The position numbers and the translations under genes are program-made. The notes below the pieces were generated by a model that searched no databases, was not told the origin of the DNA, and worked only from the letters and a program-made list of their open reading frames with translations. A stretch of 64,000 bases of DNA from Haloactinopolyspora alba (GTDB taxonomy: Bacteria > Actinomycetota > Actinomycetes > Jiangellales > Jiangellaceae). Location of the stretch: NCBI RefSeq assembly GCF_003014555.1, contig NZ_PYGE01000010.1, forward strand, positions 62,001 through 126,000, read 5' to 3'. Within the stretch, counting starts at the first letter, position 1, and each line of letters starts with the position of its first letter. Shown in pieces: positions 46,899 through 54,909 of the stretch.

Positions 46899-46927
46899 TT
46901 GAAATTCTCCGTTCTGGAGCGTAACAA
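46899..46927 (+). promoter_or_regulatory. lsr2 promoter in an AT-rich patch
   Basis: TTGAAA (46899-46904), 17 bases, TAACAA (46922-46927) is a close match to a housekeeping sigma promoter, better than any other in the window. The region is much richer in A/T than its surroundings and has two small dyads (GAATT-GAA-ATTC and CTCC-GTTCT-GGAG). The transcript would have a 45-50 base leader with a GGAAGG ribosome-binding site. Confidence 0.65.
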
Positions 46928-46980
46928 TAGTAAGGTCACGCGTTATCCGACAACCCGCGCCCTCCGGCTAGGAAGGACCA

Positions 46981-47328
46981 ATGATGGCACAAAAGGTTCA
47001 GGTGATTCTGCTCGACGATCTCGAAGGCGGCGACGCCGACGAGACCGTGAGCTTCGCCCTGGACGGTTCCTCGTACGAGATCGACTTGTCGTCGGCCAAC
47101 GCCGCTCAGCTCCGCGAGGCCTTGGCGCCGTATATCGCGTCGGCGCGGAAGTCGGCCGCGGCGAAGCGGACGCGCGGTCGTTCCACGTCGAGCTCGTCCA
47201 GTTCGCGCAGTTCGCGCAGTGACACGACGGCGATCCGGGAGTGGGCACGCGAGCAGGGGCTCAAGGTCAGCGACCGGGGACGGATCCCGTCGGACATCCT
47301 GGCGAAGTACGAAGCCGCGAACAGTTGA
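46981..47328 (+). CDS. lsr2: nucleoid-associated silencer Lsr2
   Basis: A 115-residue H-NS-like protein that binds AT-rich DNA and silences acquired genes. The N-terminal dimerisation domain (KVQVILLDDLEGGDADETVSFALDGSSYEIDLSSANAAQLREAL) is followed by a Ser/Arg linker with runs of Ser (residues 67-78) and the C-terminal DNA-binding domain IREWAREQGLKVSDRGRIPSDILAKYEAA, whose RGR loop enters the minor groove. ATG with GGAAGG upstream; the next codon is also ATG. In many actinobacteria clpC follows; here it does not. Confidence 0.96.
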   Translation: MMAQKVQVILLDDLEGGDADETVSFALDGSSYEIDLSSANAAQLREALAPYIASARKSAAAKRTRGRSTSSSSSSRSSRSDTTAIREWAREQGLKVSDRGRIPSDILAKYEAANS

Positions 47329-47334
47329 GGGGCC

Positions 47335-47441
47335 GGTCCCTCCCGCGTTGGTCTTGGAGTTCTTCCCGGCGAGGCGCCGAGATGTCCGATGAACAGGCGA
47401 GGAACTCCAGGGCCGACGCGCGTCCGGAGGGATGACGGACC
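47335..47441. terminator. large multi-stem inverted structure between lsr2 and lldD
   Basis: The left arm (47335-47362) pairs with the right arm (47402-47441) in segments: GGTCC/GGACC, TCCCTCC/GGAGGGA, CGCGTTGG/CCGACGCG (one G-U) and TGGAGTTC/GAACTCCA, around a 39-base loop. It fills the space between the convergent lsr2 and lldD genes and could terminate both; its size is unusual for a simple terminator. Confidence 0.5.
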
Positions 47442-47460
47442 CCGTTCGGGCGGGTCGCGG

Positions 47461-48672
47461 TCAGGGCAACCGGACGTGGTCGGGCGTCAACTGATCGACG
47501 GTGTTGGTGCCCAGTAGCTGCATGGTGCGCCGGATCTCGCTGGACAGGATCTCGACGGCGCGCGCGACGCCACGTTCGCCGCCGGCCATCAGCCCGTACA
47601 GGTAGGCACGGCCGACCAGGCACGCGTCCGCACCCAGCGCGAGGGCGGCGACGACGTCGGCGCCACCGGTGATGCCGGTGTCGAGGTAGATCTCGGCGTC
47701 CTGGCCCACGGCGGCGGCCACGTCCGGGAGGATCCGCAGCGGGACGGGCGCACGGTCGAGCTGGCGGCCGCCGTGGTTGGACAGCACGATCGCGTCCGCG
47801 CCGGCGTCGACGACGCGGCGGGCGTCGTCGACCGTCTGGATGCCCTTGACGATCAGCGGGCCGGACCAGATCGAGCGCAGCCAGGCCAGGTCGTCGACGG
47901 TCATCGTGGGGTCGAACAGGGTGTTGAGCAGATCCGCCACCGTCCCGCTCCAGGACGACAACGATGCGAACGTCAGCGGTTTCGTCGTCAGCAGGTTGCC
48001 CCACCAGGCCGGATGCGCGGCGGCGTCGAGGACGGTCTTCACCGTCAGCGCGGGCGGGATGGTGAACCCGTTGCGCACGTCGCGCAGCCTGGCGCCCGCG
48101 ACGGGGACGTCGACGGTGAGCATGAGAGCCTCGTAGCCCGCGTCGGCGGCACGCCGGACGAGCTCCTCGCCGGCCGAGCGGTCCTTCCAGACGTAGAGCT
48201 GGAACCACTTGCGCGCGTCCGGGGCGGCGTCGGTGACGTCCTCGATGGACGTCGTGCCCATGGTCGACAGCGCGTACGGGATGCCGGTGCGCTCGGCGAC
48301 CCGGGCGACGGCGCGCTCGCCCTCGTGGTTCATCATCCGAGTGAAGCCGGTGGGGGCGAACGCGAACGGCAGCGCCGACGGCGAGCCGAGCATCGTCGTG
48401 GTGGTGTCGACGTCGGCGACGTTGCGCAGGATCGACGGGCGCAGCTCGAGCTGGGCGAACAGCGAGCGCGCCCGACGCAGGCTGATCTCGGCCTCCGCCG
48501 CGCCGTCGGTGTAGTCGAACACCGACCGCGGTGTACGACGGCGCGCGACGGCACGCAGGTCCGCGATGGTCAGCGCCTTGCTCAGCCGACGGTCGGTCGG
48601 GTTCACGGTGACCGGCTTGGGCCGCAGTAGCGGCTTGAGCTCGGACCAGCGAGGCAGTTGGCGGTCGGACAT
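47461..48672 (-). CDS. lldD: FMN-dependent L-lactate dehydrogenase (alpha-hydroxy-acid oxidase family)
   Basis: A 403-residue flavoenzyme oxidising L-lactate (or a similar 2-hydroxy acid) to the 2-oxo acid. It begins with a [23 protein letters not shown] block, has the FMN-site [18 protein letters not shown] and the active-site [19 protein letters not shown] with the catalytic His, then [36 protein letters not shown] ribosome-binding site precedes the ATG by about 8 bases. Paired divergently with an LldR-like regulator and two GGTCGGACC operators, which supports the lactate assignment over glycolate or mandelate. Confidence 0.9.
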   Translation of the reverse strand: MSDRQLPRWSELKPLLRPKPVTVNPTDRRLSKALTIADLRAVARRRTPRSVFDYTDGAAEAEISLRRARSLFAQLELRPSILRNVADVDTTTTMLGSPSALPFAFAPTGFTRMMNHEGERAVARVAERTGIPYALSTMGTTSIEDVTDAAPDARKWFQLYVWKDRSAGEELVRRAADAGYEALMLTVDVPVAGARLRDVRNGFTIPPALTVKTVLDAAAHPAWWGNLLTTKPLTFASLSSWSGTVADLLNTLFDPTMTVDDLAWLRSIWSGPLIVKGIQTVDDARRVVDAGADAIVLSNHGGRQLDRAPVPLRILPDVAAAVGQDAEIYLDTGITGGADVVAALALGADACLVGRAYLYGLMAGGERGVARAVEILSSEIRRTMQLLGTNTVDQLTPDHVRLP

Positions 48673-48704
48673 GAGGCTGACTCCGTCGATCGGCGGGCGG
48701 GGAC

Positions 48705-48757
48705 GGTGTGGTCGGACCACACCCTAATGCACTGTGGTCGGACCACACCAGTAGGGT
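48705..48757. promoter_or_regulatory. divergent lldD/lldR promoters with two GGTCnGACC operators
   Basis: GGTGTGGTCGGACCACACC (48705-48723) and TGTGGTCGGACCACA (48733-48747) are perfect palindromes, 26 bases centre to centre. TAGGGT -10 boxes face both ways: 48726-48721 for lldD and 48752-48757 for lldR, the latter ending 6 bases before the GTG (leaderless). The operators sit over the lldD start site and just upstream of the lldR -10. The core matches FadR-subfamily LldR/PdhR-type sites. Confidence 0.8.
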
Positions 48758-48763
48758 CGACGC

Positions 48764-49453
48764 GTGAAGACGTACGAGCTCGTGCTGCGCCGGGTCGAGG
48801 CGGACCTGGCCGCCGGCCGGCTGCGGCCCGGCGACCGGCTGCCCGGGGAGCGGGCGCTGGCGGCCGAGTTCGAGGTCAGCCGTCCCTCCGTGCGGGAGGC
48901 GATCCGGGTTCTCGAGGCGATGGGCATCGTGCGCACCGCGGTCGGCTCCGGACCCGACGCCGGCGCGGTCATCGTGACCGAGCCGTCCGCGCCGCTGACG
49001 GCGATCCTCCGGCTCCATCTGGCGACCCGGCACCTGCCCATGGGCGACATCGTCCGGACCCGGGTGCTGCTGGAATCATGGGCGGTCCGCGAGGCCGCGG
49101 GCGCCGCCGAGTCCCTCGACCTGGGTCCGGCGACGGCGCTGCTGGACGCGATGGACGACACCGACCTGGCTCCCGAGCGGTTCCACCGGCTGGATGCCGA
49201 GTTCCACGTGGCGCTGGCCGCGCTCGCGGGCAACGCGCTCGTCTCGACGATCATGGGCTCGTTGCGCGAGGCCATCCACGGCTACGTGCTCGAGGCGGCC
49301 GCGCAGCTGCCGGGCTGGGACCGGGTGGCCGACGGGCTGCGCCGCGAGCACCGCGCCGTGCTGGCCGCGGTGGCAGCGGGCGAGGAGGATCGCGCCGCCG
49401 AACTGGTCACCGCCCACATCGAGGGTTTCTACCGGACCGCGCGGGTCGGCTGA
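48764..49453 (+). CDS. GntR/FadR-family regulator, LldR-like
   Basis: A 229-residue repressor. The winged helix is at residues 1-70 (LRPGDRLPGERALAAEFEVSRPSVREAIRVLEAMGIVRT), and the rest is an FCD domain with the Asp/His metal-ligand pattern (DAEFHVALAALAGN, HRAVLAAVAAGEEDRAAELVTAHIEGF). Divergent from lldD with shared operators, so it very likely senses lactate and represses both genes. GTG start. Its 3' end overlaps the reading frame of the gene on the opposite strand. Confidence 0.9.
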   Translation: MKTYELVLRRVEADLAAGRLRPGDRLPGERALAAEFEVSRPSVREAIRVLEAMGIVRTAVGSGPDAGAVIVTEPSAPLTAILRLHLATRHLPMGDIVRTRVLLESWAVREAAGAAESLDLGPATALLDAMDDTDLAPERFHRLDAEFHVALAALAGNALVSTIMGSLREAIHGYVLEAAAQLPGWDRVADGLRREHRAVLAAVAAGEEDRAAELVTAHIEGFYRTARVG

Positions 49454-49775
49454 CCTCATCGGGACCGGTCGAACCGGCAGACCGAGTCGACCTGCAGGTG
49501 CGGCTGCCGAGCTGGAACGTCGGCGCCGGTGTGTACTCGACCGGACCGAGCCGGGTCACGCGCGGGTACTCGATGTTGACCTCGCGGGGAAAGCCGCGGC
49601 GCAGGATGCCGCCGACGAGGACGGCGATGCGCCGGTCGGTGACGACGACGTAGCAGTCGACCGTCGAGGTCGACATGCCGATGCCGGCCGCGGTGGTGGG
49701 GATCAGGTAGCCGATCCGCTCACCAGGGCGCAGCAGCGACTGGCACCTTCGTCGTACGTGCTCGGCCACCGGCAT
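49407..49775 (-). CDS. small conserved-looking protein with a probable frameshift near its C-terminus
   Basis: Start ATG (MPVAEHVRRRCQSLL) is supported by a GGGGGAGG ribosome-binding site 8 bases upstream. Residues 1-87 are well-behaved coding sequence (RPGERIGYLIPTTAAGIG, YVVVTDRRIAVLVGGILRRGFPREV), reminiscent of a PH-like fold. After LGSRTC at about 49510 the third-position GC pattern is lost in this frame and reappears in another, which would end VDSVCRFDRSR at 49456, just before the lldR stop. This suggests a one-base deletion, real or from sequencing. No family assigned. Confidence 0.6.
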   Translation of the reverse strand: MPVAEHVRRRCQSLLRPGERIGYLIPTTAAGIGMSTSTVDCYVVVTDRRIAVLVGGILRRGFPREVNIEYPRVTRLGPVEYTPAPTFQLGSRTCRSTRSAGSTGPDEVSRPARSGRNPRCGR

Positions 49776-49803
49776 CGTCGGCACCTCCCCCGAGCATGTT
49801 CCC

Positions 49804-49855
49804 ATGATCATCAACGATCCTCCACACCATGACCAGGAGGATCGTTGATGATCAT
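49804..49855. terminator. perfect 20-bp hairpin between the PH-like gene and the fused ABC exporter
   Basis: ATGATCATCAACGATCCTCC and its exact reverse complement flank a 12-base loop (49824-49835). It lies 16 bases after the ABC gene's stop and 28 before the next start, so it ends the exporter transcript. The ATGATCA outer end recalls the dispersed repeat family. Confidence 0.65.
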
Positions 49856-49871
49856 CGGAGCGTGACGTGCG

Positions 49872-52800
49872 TCAGCCGGCCGGTTCGAGCACCCGGGCCA
49901 CGTAGTCCGGAGCGGGCTCGTCCCCGGTGACCCGGCCGCCCGAGACGACGACCACGCGATCCACCCAGTGCAGCGACTGCGGCCGGTGCGTGACGACGAT
50001 GGTCGTGCGCCCGGCCGAAGCCACCCGCATCGCCTGGTTGACCTTGCGCTCGCTGGCCAGGTCGAGGTTCGACGTGGCCTCGTCGAGGATCAGGATGGAC
50101 GGGTCGCCCAGCAGCGCCCGGGCCAGGCAGACGAGCTGGCGCTGCCCCGCCGACAGCGACCGGCCCCGTTCGGCGACGACGTGGTGGTAACCGCCGGGCA
50201 GCCGGGTGACGAACTCGTGCGCGCCGACGGCCCGCGCCGCTGCCTCCACCTCGGCGTCGCTCGCCTCCGGCCGAGCGTAGGCGATGTTGTCGCGGACGGT
50301 CCTGGAGAACAGGAACGGCTCCTGCGGGACGTAGCCGAGGTGCTCCCGGTAGCTGGTGACGTCGAGGTCGTGCAGCGCGTGCCCGTCGATCAGCACCGTG
50401 CCGTCGGACGGATCGTAGAACCGTGCCACCAGCTTGGACAGCGTCGACTTGCCGGCGCCGGTCCGGCCGACGAAGGCCACCCGCTGCCCGGCCGGGACGT
50501 GCAGGTCGACGTCGCGGATCGCGTCCGTCGACGCGCTGGCGTAGCGCAACCGGACGTCGCTGAATTCAACATCACCGTGGAGCCGGCCGATTTTCGTGGC
50601 GTCCGCGCGGACCGGCGTCGACGTCTCCAGAGCGAGCAGCCGGCGCACCCGGACCAGGCCGGTGCGGGCGCGCTGGTACACGTCGAACACCTGGGACAGC
50701 TGTTGGATCGGCGCGAACACCTGCGCCAGGTACAGCAGGAACGCGATCAGCGTGCCGAGCTGGAGCGTGCCGGCGTCGACCCGCTGCGCGCCCACGCCGA
50801 GGACCGCGGCGATCGCCAGCACCGACAGCAGCTCGATGGTCGCCACGTACACCGAGGTGGCGAACAGGCCGCGCAGGCTCGCGGCGACGTACTCGCGGCC
50901 CAGAGCGGCGAACCGGCTCAGGTTGACGGCCTCGCGGCGGTAGGCGTGCGTGACGCGGATGCCGGACATGCTCTCTTGGATGTCCGCGTTCAGCGTCGAG
51001 ACGAGCTCGCGCGCCTCGTCGTAGGCGACGGCGGCGCGGCGGCGGTACCACCAGGTGATGCCGGCGGCGAACGGGACGACCCCCAGGATCACCAGCGCGA
51101 GCATCGGGTCCAGGGCCACCACGACGACGGACATGCCGGCGAACGTCGCGAGACTCACGACGGCGTTGATCAGCCCGACCTGGAACAGCTGGGCGATGGC
51201 GTCGACGTCGGAGGTCATCCGGGTCATGACCCGGCCGGCCTGGGTGCGGTCGTAGTAGTCGATGCCGAGCCGCTGTAGCTGGCCGAAGATGCGCACGCGC
51301 AGCGCGAGCAGCAGCCGTTCGGTACTGCGCGCCGTCCACAGGAAGCCGGTGCGCTGGTCCCACCAGAGCGCGACCACCAGAGCCGCCGCCACGGCGCACA
51401 TGGTCAGCAACGTGGGGACCGACTCCGCTGCCATCCCCTCGTCGACGGCGTGCCGCACCAGCATCGGGTTGGCGAGCACGATGACGGCCTCCAGCACCAC
51501 CAGCGCCATGCCGACGACGAGGCCGCCTGCGTAGGGACGCAGGAACTCCGGCAGGCGCAGCCGGCCCTGCGCGCCGCCTTCGCGCCCCAGGTCCACGCCG
51601 GACGGGTCCTGCGGCGGCGGCAGCGCCTCGATCTGTGCCGCCACCGACGGCGGGACGCTCGTCTGCGCACCGGGAAGCGACCCGGTGGCGTCCTGGCGCG
51701 ACTCCCACGCCGACGCGGTGGCCTCGAAGTGCCCGGTGCGTGCCTGCTCCATCAGGTCGCTCGGGCGCTCGTCGGGGCCGCGGCCGTCGCCGAACAGGTC
51801 ACGGTAGAGCTCGGAGCGGGCCATCAGCTCGTCGTGCGAGCCCTGGTCGGCCACGGCGCCGTCGTCCACCAGCACCACCCGGTCGGCGAGCTTCAGCGTG
51901 GACTCGCGGTAGGCCACCAGCAGCACGGTCCGCTCGGCCAGGAACGGCTCGAGGTTGGCGTGGATGCGCTCCTCCACGTCGATGTCGACCGACGAGGTGG
52001 CGTCGTCGAGCAGCAGGACGTCCGGCTCGGCGAGCAGCGCCCGGGCGAGGGCGACACGCTGGCGTTGACCGCCCGAGAGCGTGATGCCCTGCTCGCCGAC
52101 CACCGTGTCGTAGCCGTCGGGCAGCTCGTCGACGAACTCGTCCGCCGCGGCCGCCCGGGCCGCGCGCCGGACCTCCTCCGGATCCGCGTCCGGACGGGCG
52201 TAGGCGATGTTCGCGGCGATGGTGTCGGAGAACAGGAAGCTGTTCTCGAACACGACACCGATGCGGCGGCGCAGCTGCGGCAGCGACCAGCGGCGCACGT
52301 CGATCCCGTCGACGGTGACGGTGCCGGCGTCGGCGTCGAAGAACCGCGGCAGCATGGTCATCGCGGTGGACTTTCCGCACCCGGACGGGCCCACGAGGGC
52401 GACCGTCTCGCCGGGCCGGACATCCAGGCTGAACCCGCGCAGGACCTGGTGGCCATCGCCGTCGGCGTAGGCGAAGCGCACCTGATGGAAGGAGACGGCG
52501 CCACCGCCGGCGGGAACGTCGACGGGACGCAGCGGCTCGGTGATCTCGGCCTCCAGGTCGAGCAGCTCGCCGACACGCTCGGTCGCGGCCCGGCACAGCG
52601 GCGCGTTGGTGAGGACCATCCCGGCGACCCTGGCGACCCCCACCAGTTCGGCGAGATACCCGGTGCAGGCGAGGAACGCGCCGACGGTGAGATGCCCGTT
52701 CATCACCAGGAGGCCGCCGACCAGCAGCACCAGTACCTGGCCGGCGAGCGGCGCGCCCTGCAGCGACGCGATGAACGGCGCGCGCAGCCGCACCGCCCGG

Positions 52801-53609
52801 ACCCGTGCGGCGAACATGTCCAGCAGCGAACGGTGCAGCCGGTCGGTCTCGGCCGGCTGCTGGCCGAACGCTCGGACGACGCGCACCCCGGTGACGGCTT
52901 CCTCGACGCGGGAGGTCATCTCGGCCTCGCGGTCCTGCGCGTCCCAGCCGGCGGCGTAGACGCGGCGGCGCTGGCGATTGGTGACCGCGAACACCAGCAC
53001 GATGACCGAGACGACGAGGGCCGCGACGATCGGCGACAGCGTGACCATGACGACCACGGCGAGCAGCGCCGACAGCAGCGACCCGGCGACCTGCGGGATC
53101 CAGCTGAGCAGCATGTGCACGTAGCGCAGGTCGCTGCTGATGCGCGAGACGAGCTGCCCGCTCTGCAGCTGGGCGTGGCCGGTGAAGTCGAGGCGCTGCA
53201 ACGTGTCGTAGACGTCACGGCGCATGTCGTCCTGGATGCGGAACGCGGTCTTGCCGCCGACGTAGCGCCACGCGCCGGACAACAGGAACCGGGCGACGGC
53301 GACGCCGATCAGCAGCAGGATCAGCGGCAGCAGCGGAGTGGTGCCGGCGACGATGGCGTCGTCCACGACCCGGCCCTGGGTGACGGGTACCGCGGCGACG
53401 GCGACGGCCCAGAACAGGGCGGCGACGATCGAGAGGAGGAGGGTCCGGCGATGGCGCAGCAGGTACGGCGCGAGCCGCCGGAACGTGCCCGGCGCTGAGG
53501 GGTCCGCGGACGCCGCCGGTGACTCGGTGTCGGCTGTCGCGGACGTGGTGGTGGTCGTCGGAGTGGTGGTGGACGGTGAGGGGCGGGCGGACGTGGCGCG
53601 ACTTGGCAC
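49872..53609 (-). CDS. fused double ABC exporter (two half-transporters in one chain)
   Basis: A 1245-residue protein arranged TMD1-NBD1-TMD2-NBD2. After a Thr/Ser/Ala-rich 45-residue leader, TMD1 spans about 45-335 and NBD1 about 370-600: Walker A GPSGCGKST, Q-loop position FENSFLF (Glu for Gln), LSGGQRQR, LLLDDATSSVD (Asp for catalytic Glu) and VAYREST (Tyr for the switch His). NBD2 is canonical (GRTGAGKST, VPQEPFLF, LSAGQRQL, LILDEATSNLD, VVTHRPQSL). One ATP site is therefore degenerate, as in heterodimeric multidrug or lipid exporters such as BmrCD. GTG start with GGAG upstream. Confidence 0.92.
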   Translation of the reverse strand: MPSRATSARPSPSTTTPTTTTTSATADTESPAASADPSAPGTFRRLAPYLLRHRRTLLLSIVAALFWAVAVAAVPVTQGRVVDDAIVAGTTPLLPLILLLIGVAVARFLLSGAWRYVGGKTAFRIQDDMRRDVYDTLQRLDFTGHAQLQSGQLVSRISSDLRYVHMLLSWIPQVAGSLLSALLAVVVMVTLSPIVAALVVSVIVLVFAVTNRQRRRVYAAGWDAQDREAEMTSRVEEAVTGVRVVRAFGQQPAETDRLHRSLLDMFAARVRAVRLRAPFIASLQGAPLAGQVLVLLVGGLLVMNGHLTVGAFLACTGYLAELVGVARVAGMVLTNAPLCRAATERVGELLDLEAEITEPLRPVDVPAGGGAVSFHQVRFAYADGDGHQVLRGFSLDVRPGETVALVGPSGCGKSTAMTMLPRFFDADAGTVTVDGIDVRRWSLPQLRRRIGVVFENSFLFSDTIAANIAYARPDADPEEVRRAARAAAADEFVDELPDGYDTVVGEQGITLSGGQRQRVALARALLAEPDVLLLDDATSSVDIDVEERIHANLEPFLAERTVLLVAYRESTLKLADRVVLVDDGAVADQGSHDELMARSELYRDLFGDGRGPDERPSDLMEQARTGHFEATASAWESRQDATGSLPGAQTSVPPSVAAQIEALPPPQDPSGVDLGREGGAQGRLRLPEFLRPYAGGLVVGMALVVLEAVIVLANPMLVRHAVDEGMAAESVPTLLTMCAVAAALVVALWWDQRTGFLWTARSTERLLLALRVRIFGQLQRLGIDYYDRTQAGRVMTRMTSDVDAIAQLFQVGLINAVVSLATFAGMSVVVVALDPMLALVILGVVPFAAGITWWYRRRAAVAYDEARELVSTLNADIQESMSGIRVTHAYRREAVNLSRFAALGREYVAASLRGLFATSVYVATIELLSVLAIAAVLGVGAQRVDAGTLQLGTLIAFLLYLAQVFAPIQQLSQVFDVYQRARTGLVRVRRLLALETSTPVRADATKIGRLHGDVEFSDVRLRYASASTDAIRDVDLHVPAGQRVAFVGRTGAGKSTLSKLVARFYDPSDGTVLIDGHALHDLDVTSYREHLGYVPQEPFLFSRTVRDNIAYARPEASDAEVEAAARAVGAHEFVTRLPGGYHHVVAERGRSLSAGQRQLVCLARALLGDPSILILDEATSNLDLASERKVNQAMRVASAGRTTIVVTHRPQSLHWVDRVVVVSGGRVTGDEPAPDYVARVLEPAG

Positions 53610-53732
53610 AGAGATCTCCGAGGTGACGAACTCGGGCGGGCGTGGGGGCGTGTCCGAACGGACCGAACAGAGACTTTACGCCTGTCGCTCCGACGTCCTC
53701 AACTGTTTACCGGCCGTGGTGTCGTGAAGCGT

Positions 53733-53782
53733 GGTGGGGGCGCGGTTACTGGGGCTATAGCACCATCAACCGCGCCCCCACC
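53733..53782. terminator. perfect 15-bp GC-rich hairpin
   Basis: GGTGGGGGCGCGGTT (53733-53747) and its exact reverse complement (53768-53782) surround a 20-base loop that contains GCTATAGC. It lies between the ABC exporter start (53609) and the Uma2 remnant and probably terminates the methyltransferase transcript. The remaining bases of the gap show only the remnant listed next. Confidence 0.6.
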
Positions 53783-53806
53783 CCGCGAAACCCGCCAACG
53801 AGCGAG

Positions 53807-53965
53807 CTCACCGGCCTTCCACGTCTCCAGCTCGGTGTGCGCCGTGGCGCCCGGGTGCAGGGCATAGGCCGTCAGCGTGGTGTGCGGGCTGGCCTCGACC
53901 CGCCAGAAGTGTTCGATCCCGGCGGCCACGTATTTCGCGGGCTTGAGGATACGGTTGTCAGGGCT
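53807..53965 (-). pseudogene. remnant of a Uma2-family (DUF820) nuclease-like gene
   Basis: In the frame read through 53965-53807 the peptide SPDNRILKPAKY, then VAAGIEHFWRVE, then LTAYALHPGATAHTELETWKAGE matches the central core of Uma2 proteins (KPxxYAxAGIxHYWRVE...). The N-terminal half and the C-terminal catalytic end are missing; downstream codons turn into unrelated sequence near the hairpin. It overlaps the last two codons of the methyltransferase gene in a different frame. Uma2 genes are multicopy in actinomycetes, so recombination debris is plausible. Confidence 0.6.
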
Positions 53966-54776
53966 TGCGGGCGACGCCTCCGAGCATCAGCCGGCGTGCC
54001 GGCTCCACTTCCTGCGGGGGCGGGCCGTCCGGCCGCCAGTCGGTCAGCGAGACCAGGCCCGGCTCGACGAACTCGAGGCCGGGGAAGTACGCGGCGATCT
54101 CGTCGCGGGTGCGGAACCGGCCGGTGCCCATCGGGCTGTGCAGGAACGTGGCTTCCAGCCGGGCGGCGAGGTCGGCCAGCTCCGGGTCGTCCCCGGGGTT
54201 GTGGAAGTGGCTCAGCACGACGTACGAGCCGGACGGCAACGCGTCGACGTAGGCGCGCATGAGCGCGACGGGGTCGGCGTCGTCCTCGAGGTGGTGGAAC
54301 GTGCTGAGTTGATACAGCGCGAGCGGCCGGTCGAGCTCGAGCGTCTCGTTGACCGTCGGGTGCGCGAGAAGCCCGGCCGGGTCGGTCAGGTCGGCGGCGA
54401 CGAAGCGTGCGCTCTCGTCGCCGTCCAGCAGCGCGCGCCCGTGCGCGGCGACGAGGGGGTCGTGGTCGACGTAGACCACGCGGGCGTCGGGGTTGACGCG
54501 GCCGGCCGCCTCGTGTGTGTTCTCCACGGTCGGCAGCCCGGAACCACAGTCGAGGAACTGGTCGACGCCGGCGGCGCCGGCCAGGAACCGGGTCGCGCGG
54601 ATCAGGAACCCGCGGTTGTCCCAGGCCAGCATGCGCAGTTCCGGCGCCACCGCCAGCAGCTGGTCGCGGACCTCGCGGTCGATGGCGTAGTTGTCGTTGC
54701 CGCCCAGCATCGCGTCGTAGCTGCGGGCGATGCTCGCCGTGGTCGTGTCGATGCCGGTCTTGTCCGCGTCTGTCAT
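53958..54776 (-). CDS. SAM-dependent methyltransferase (DUF574/PF04672 type)
   Basis: A 272-residue methyltransferase of the group often found many times in actinomycete genomes. It opens DTTTASIARSYDAMLGGNDNYAIDREV, then the SAM-binding motif QFLDCGSGLPTVENTHE (motif I), VVYVDHDPLVAAHGRALL (motif II) and ARFVAADLTDP; LDRPLALYQLSTFHHLEDD is also diagnostic. Substrate unknown; some relatives methylate secondary metabolites. ATG at 54776 has a GGAAGG ribosome-binding site; an earlier in-frame start lacks one. Confidence 0.93.
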   Translation of the reverse strand: MTDADKTGIDTTTASIARSYDAMLGGNDNYAIDREVRDQLLAVAPELRMLAWDNRGFLIRATRFLAGAAGVDQFLDCGSGLPTVENTHEAAGRVNPDARVVYVDHDPLVAAHGRALLDGDESARFVAADLTDPAGLLAHPTVNETLELDRPLALYQLSTFHHLEDDADPVALMRAYVDALPSGSYVVLSHFHNPGDDPELADLAARLEATFLHSPMGTGRFRTRDEIAAYFPGLEFVEPGLVSLTDWRPDGPPPQEVEPARRLMLGGVARKP

Positions 54777-54874
54777 CGTGACACCCTTCCGCCGCCGCTG
54801 CCCGGACAACCCCGCATGATCATTCTAGACCGGTGGCCCGCCGACTCGGCGGGCGGCGCAGGACGGCGGCAGTA

Positions 54875-54902
54875 CCAATCCGCGGCGGGCTCGGCGGCGA
54901 AC
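54875..54902 (+). promoter_or_regulatory. SigK-type promoter of the molybdopterin oxidoreductase gene
   Basis: CCAATCC (54875-54881), 15 bases, GCGAAC (54897-54902), 7 bases before the ATG, so the message would be leaderless. The same -35 with the same spacing recurs upstream of the two CHRD genes. Confidence 0.65.
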
Positions 54903-54909
54903 ACCGGTC

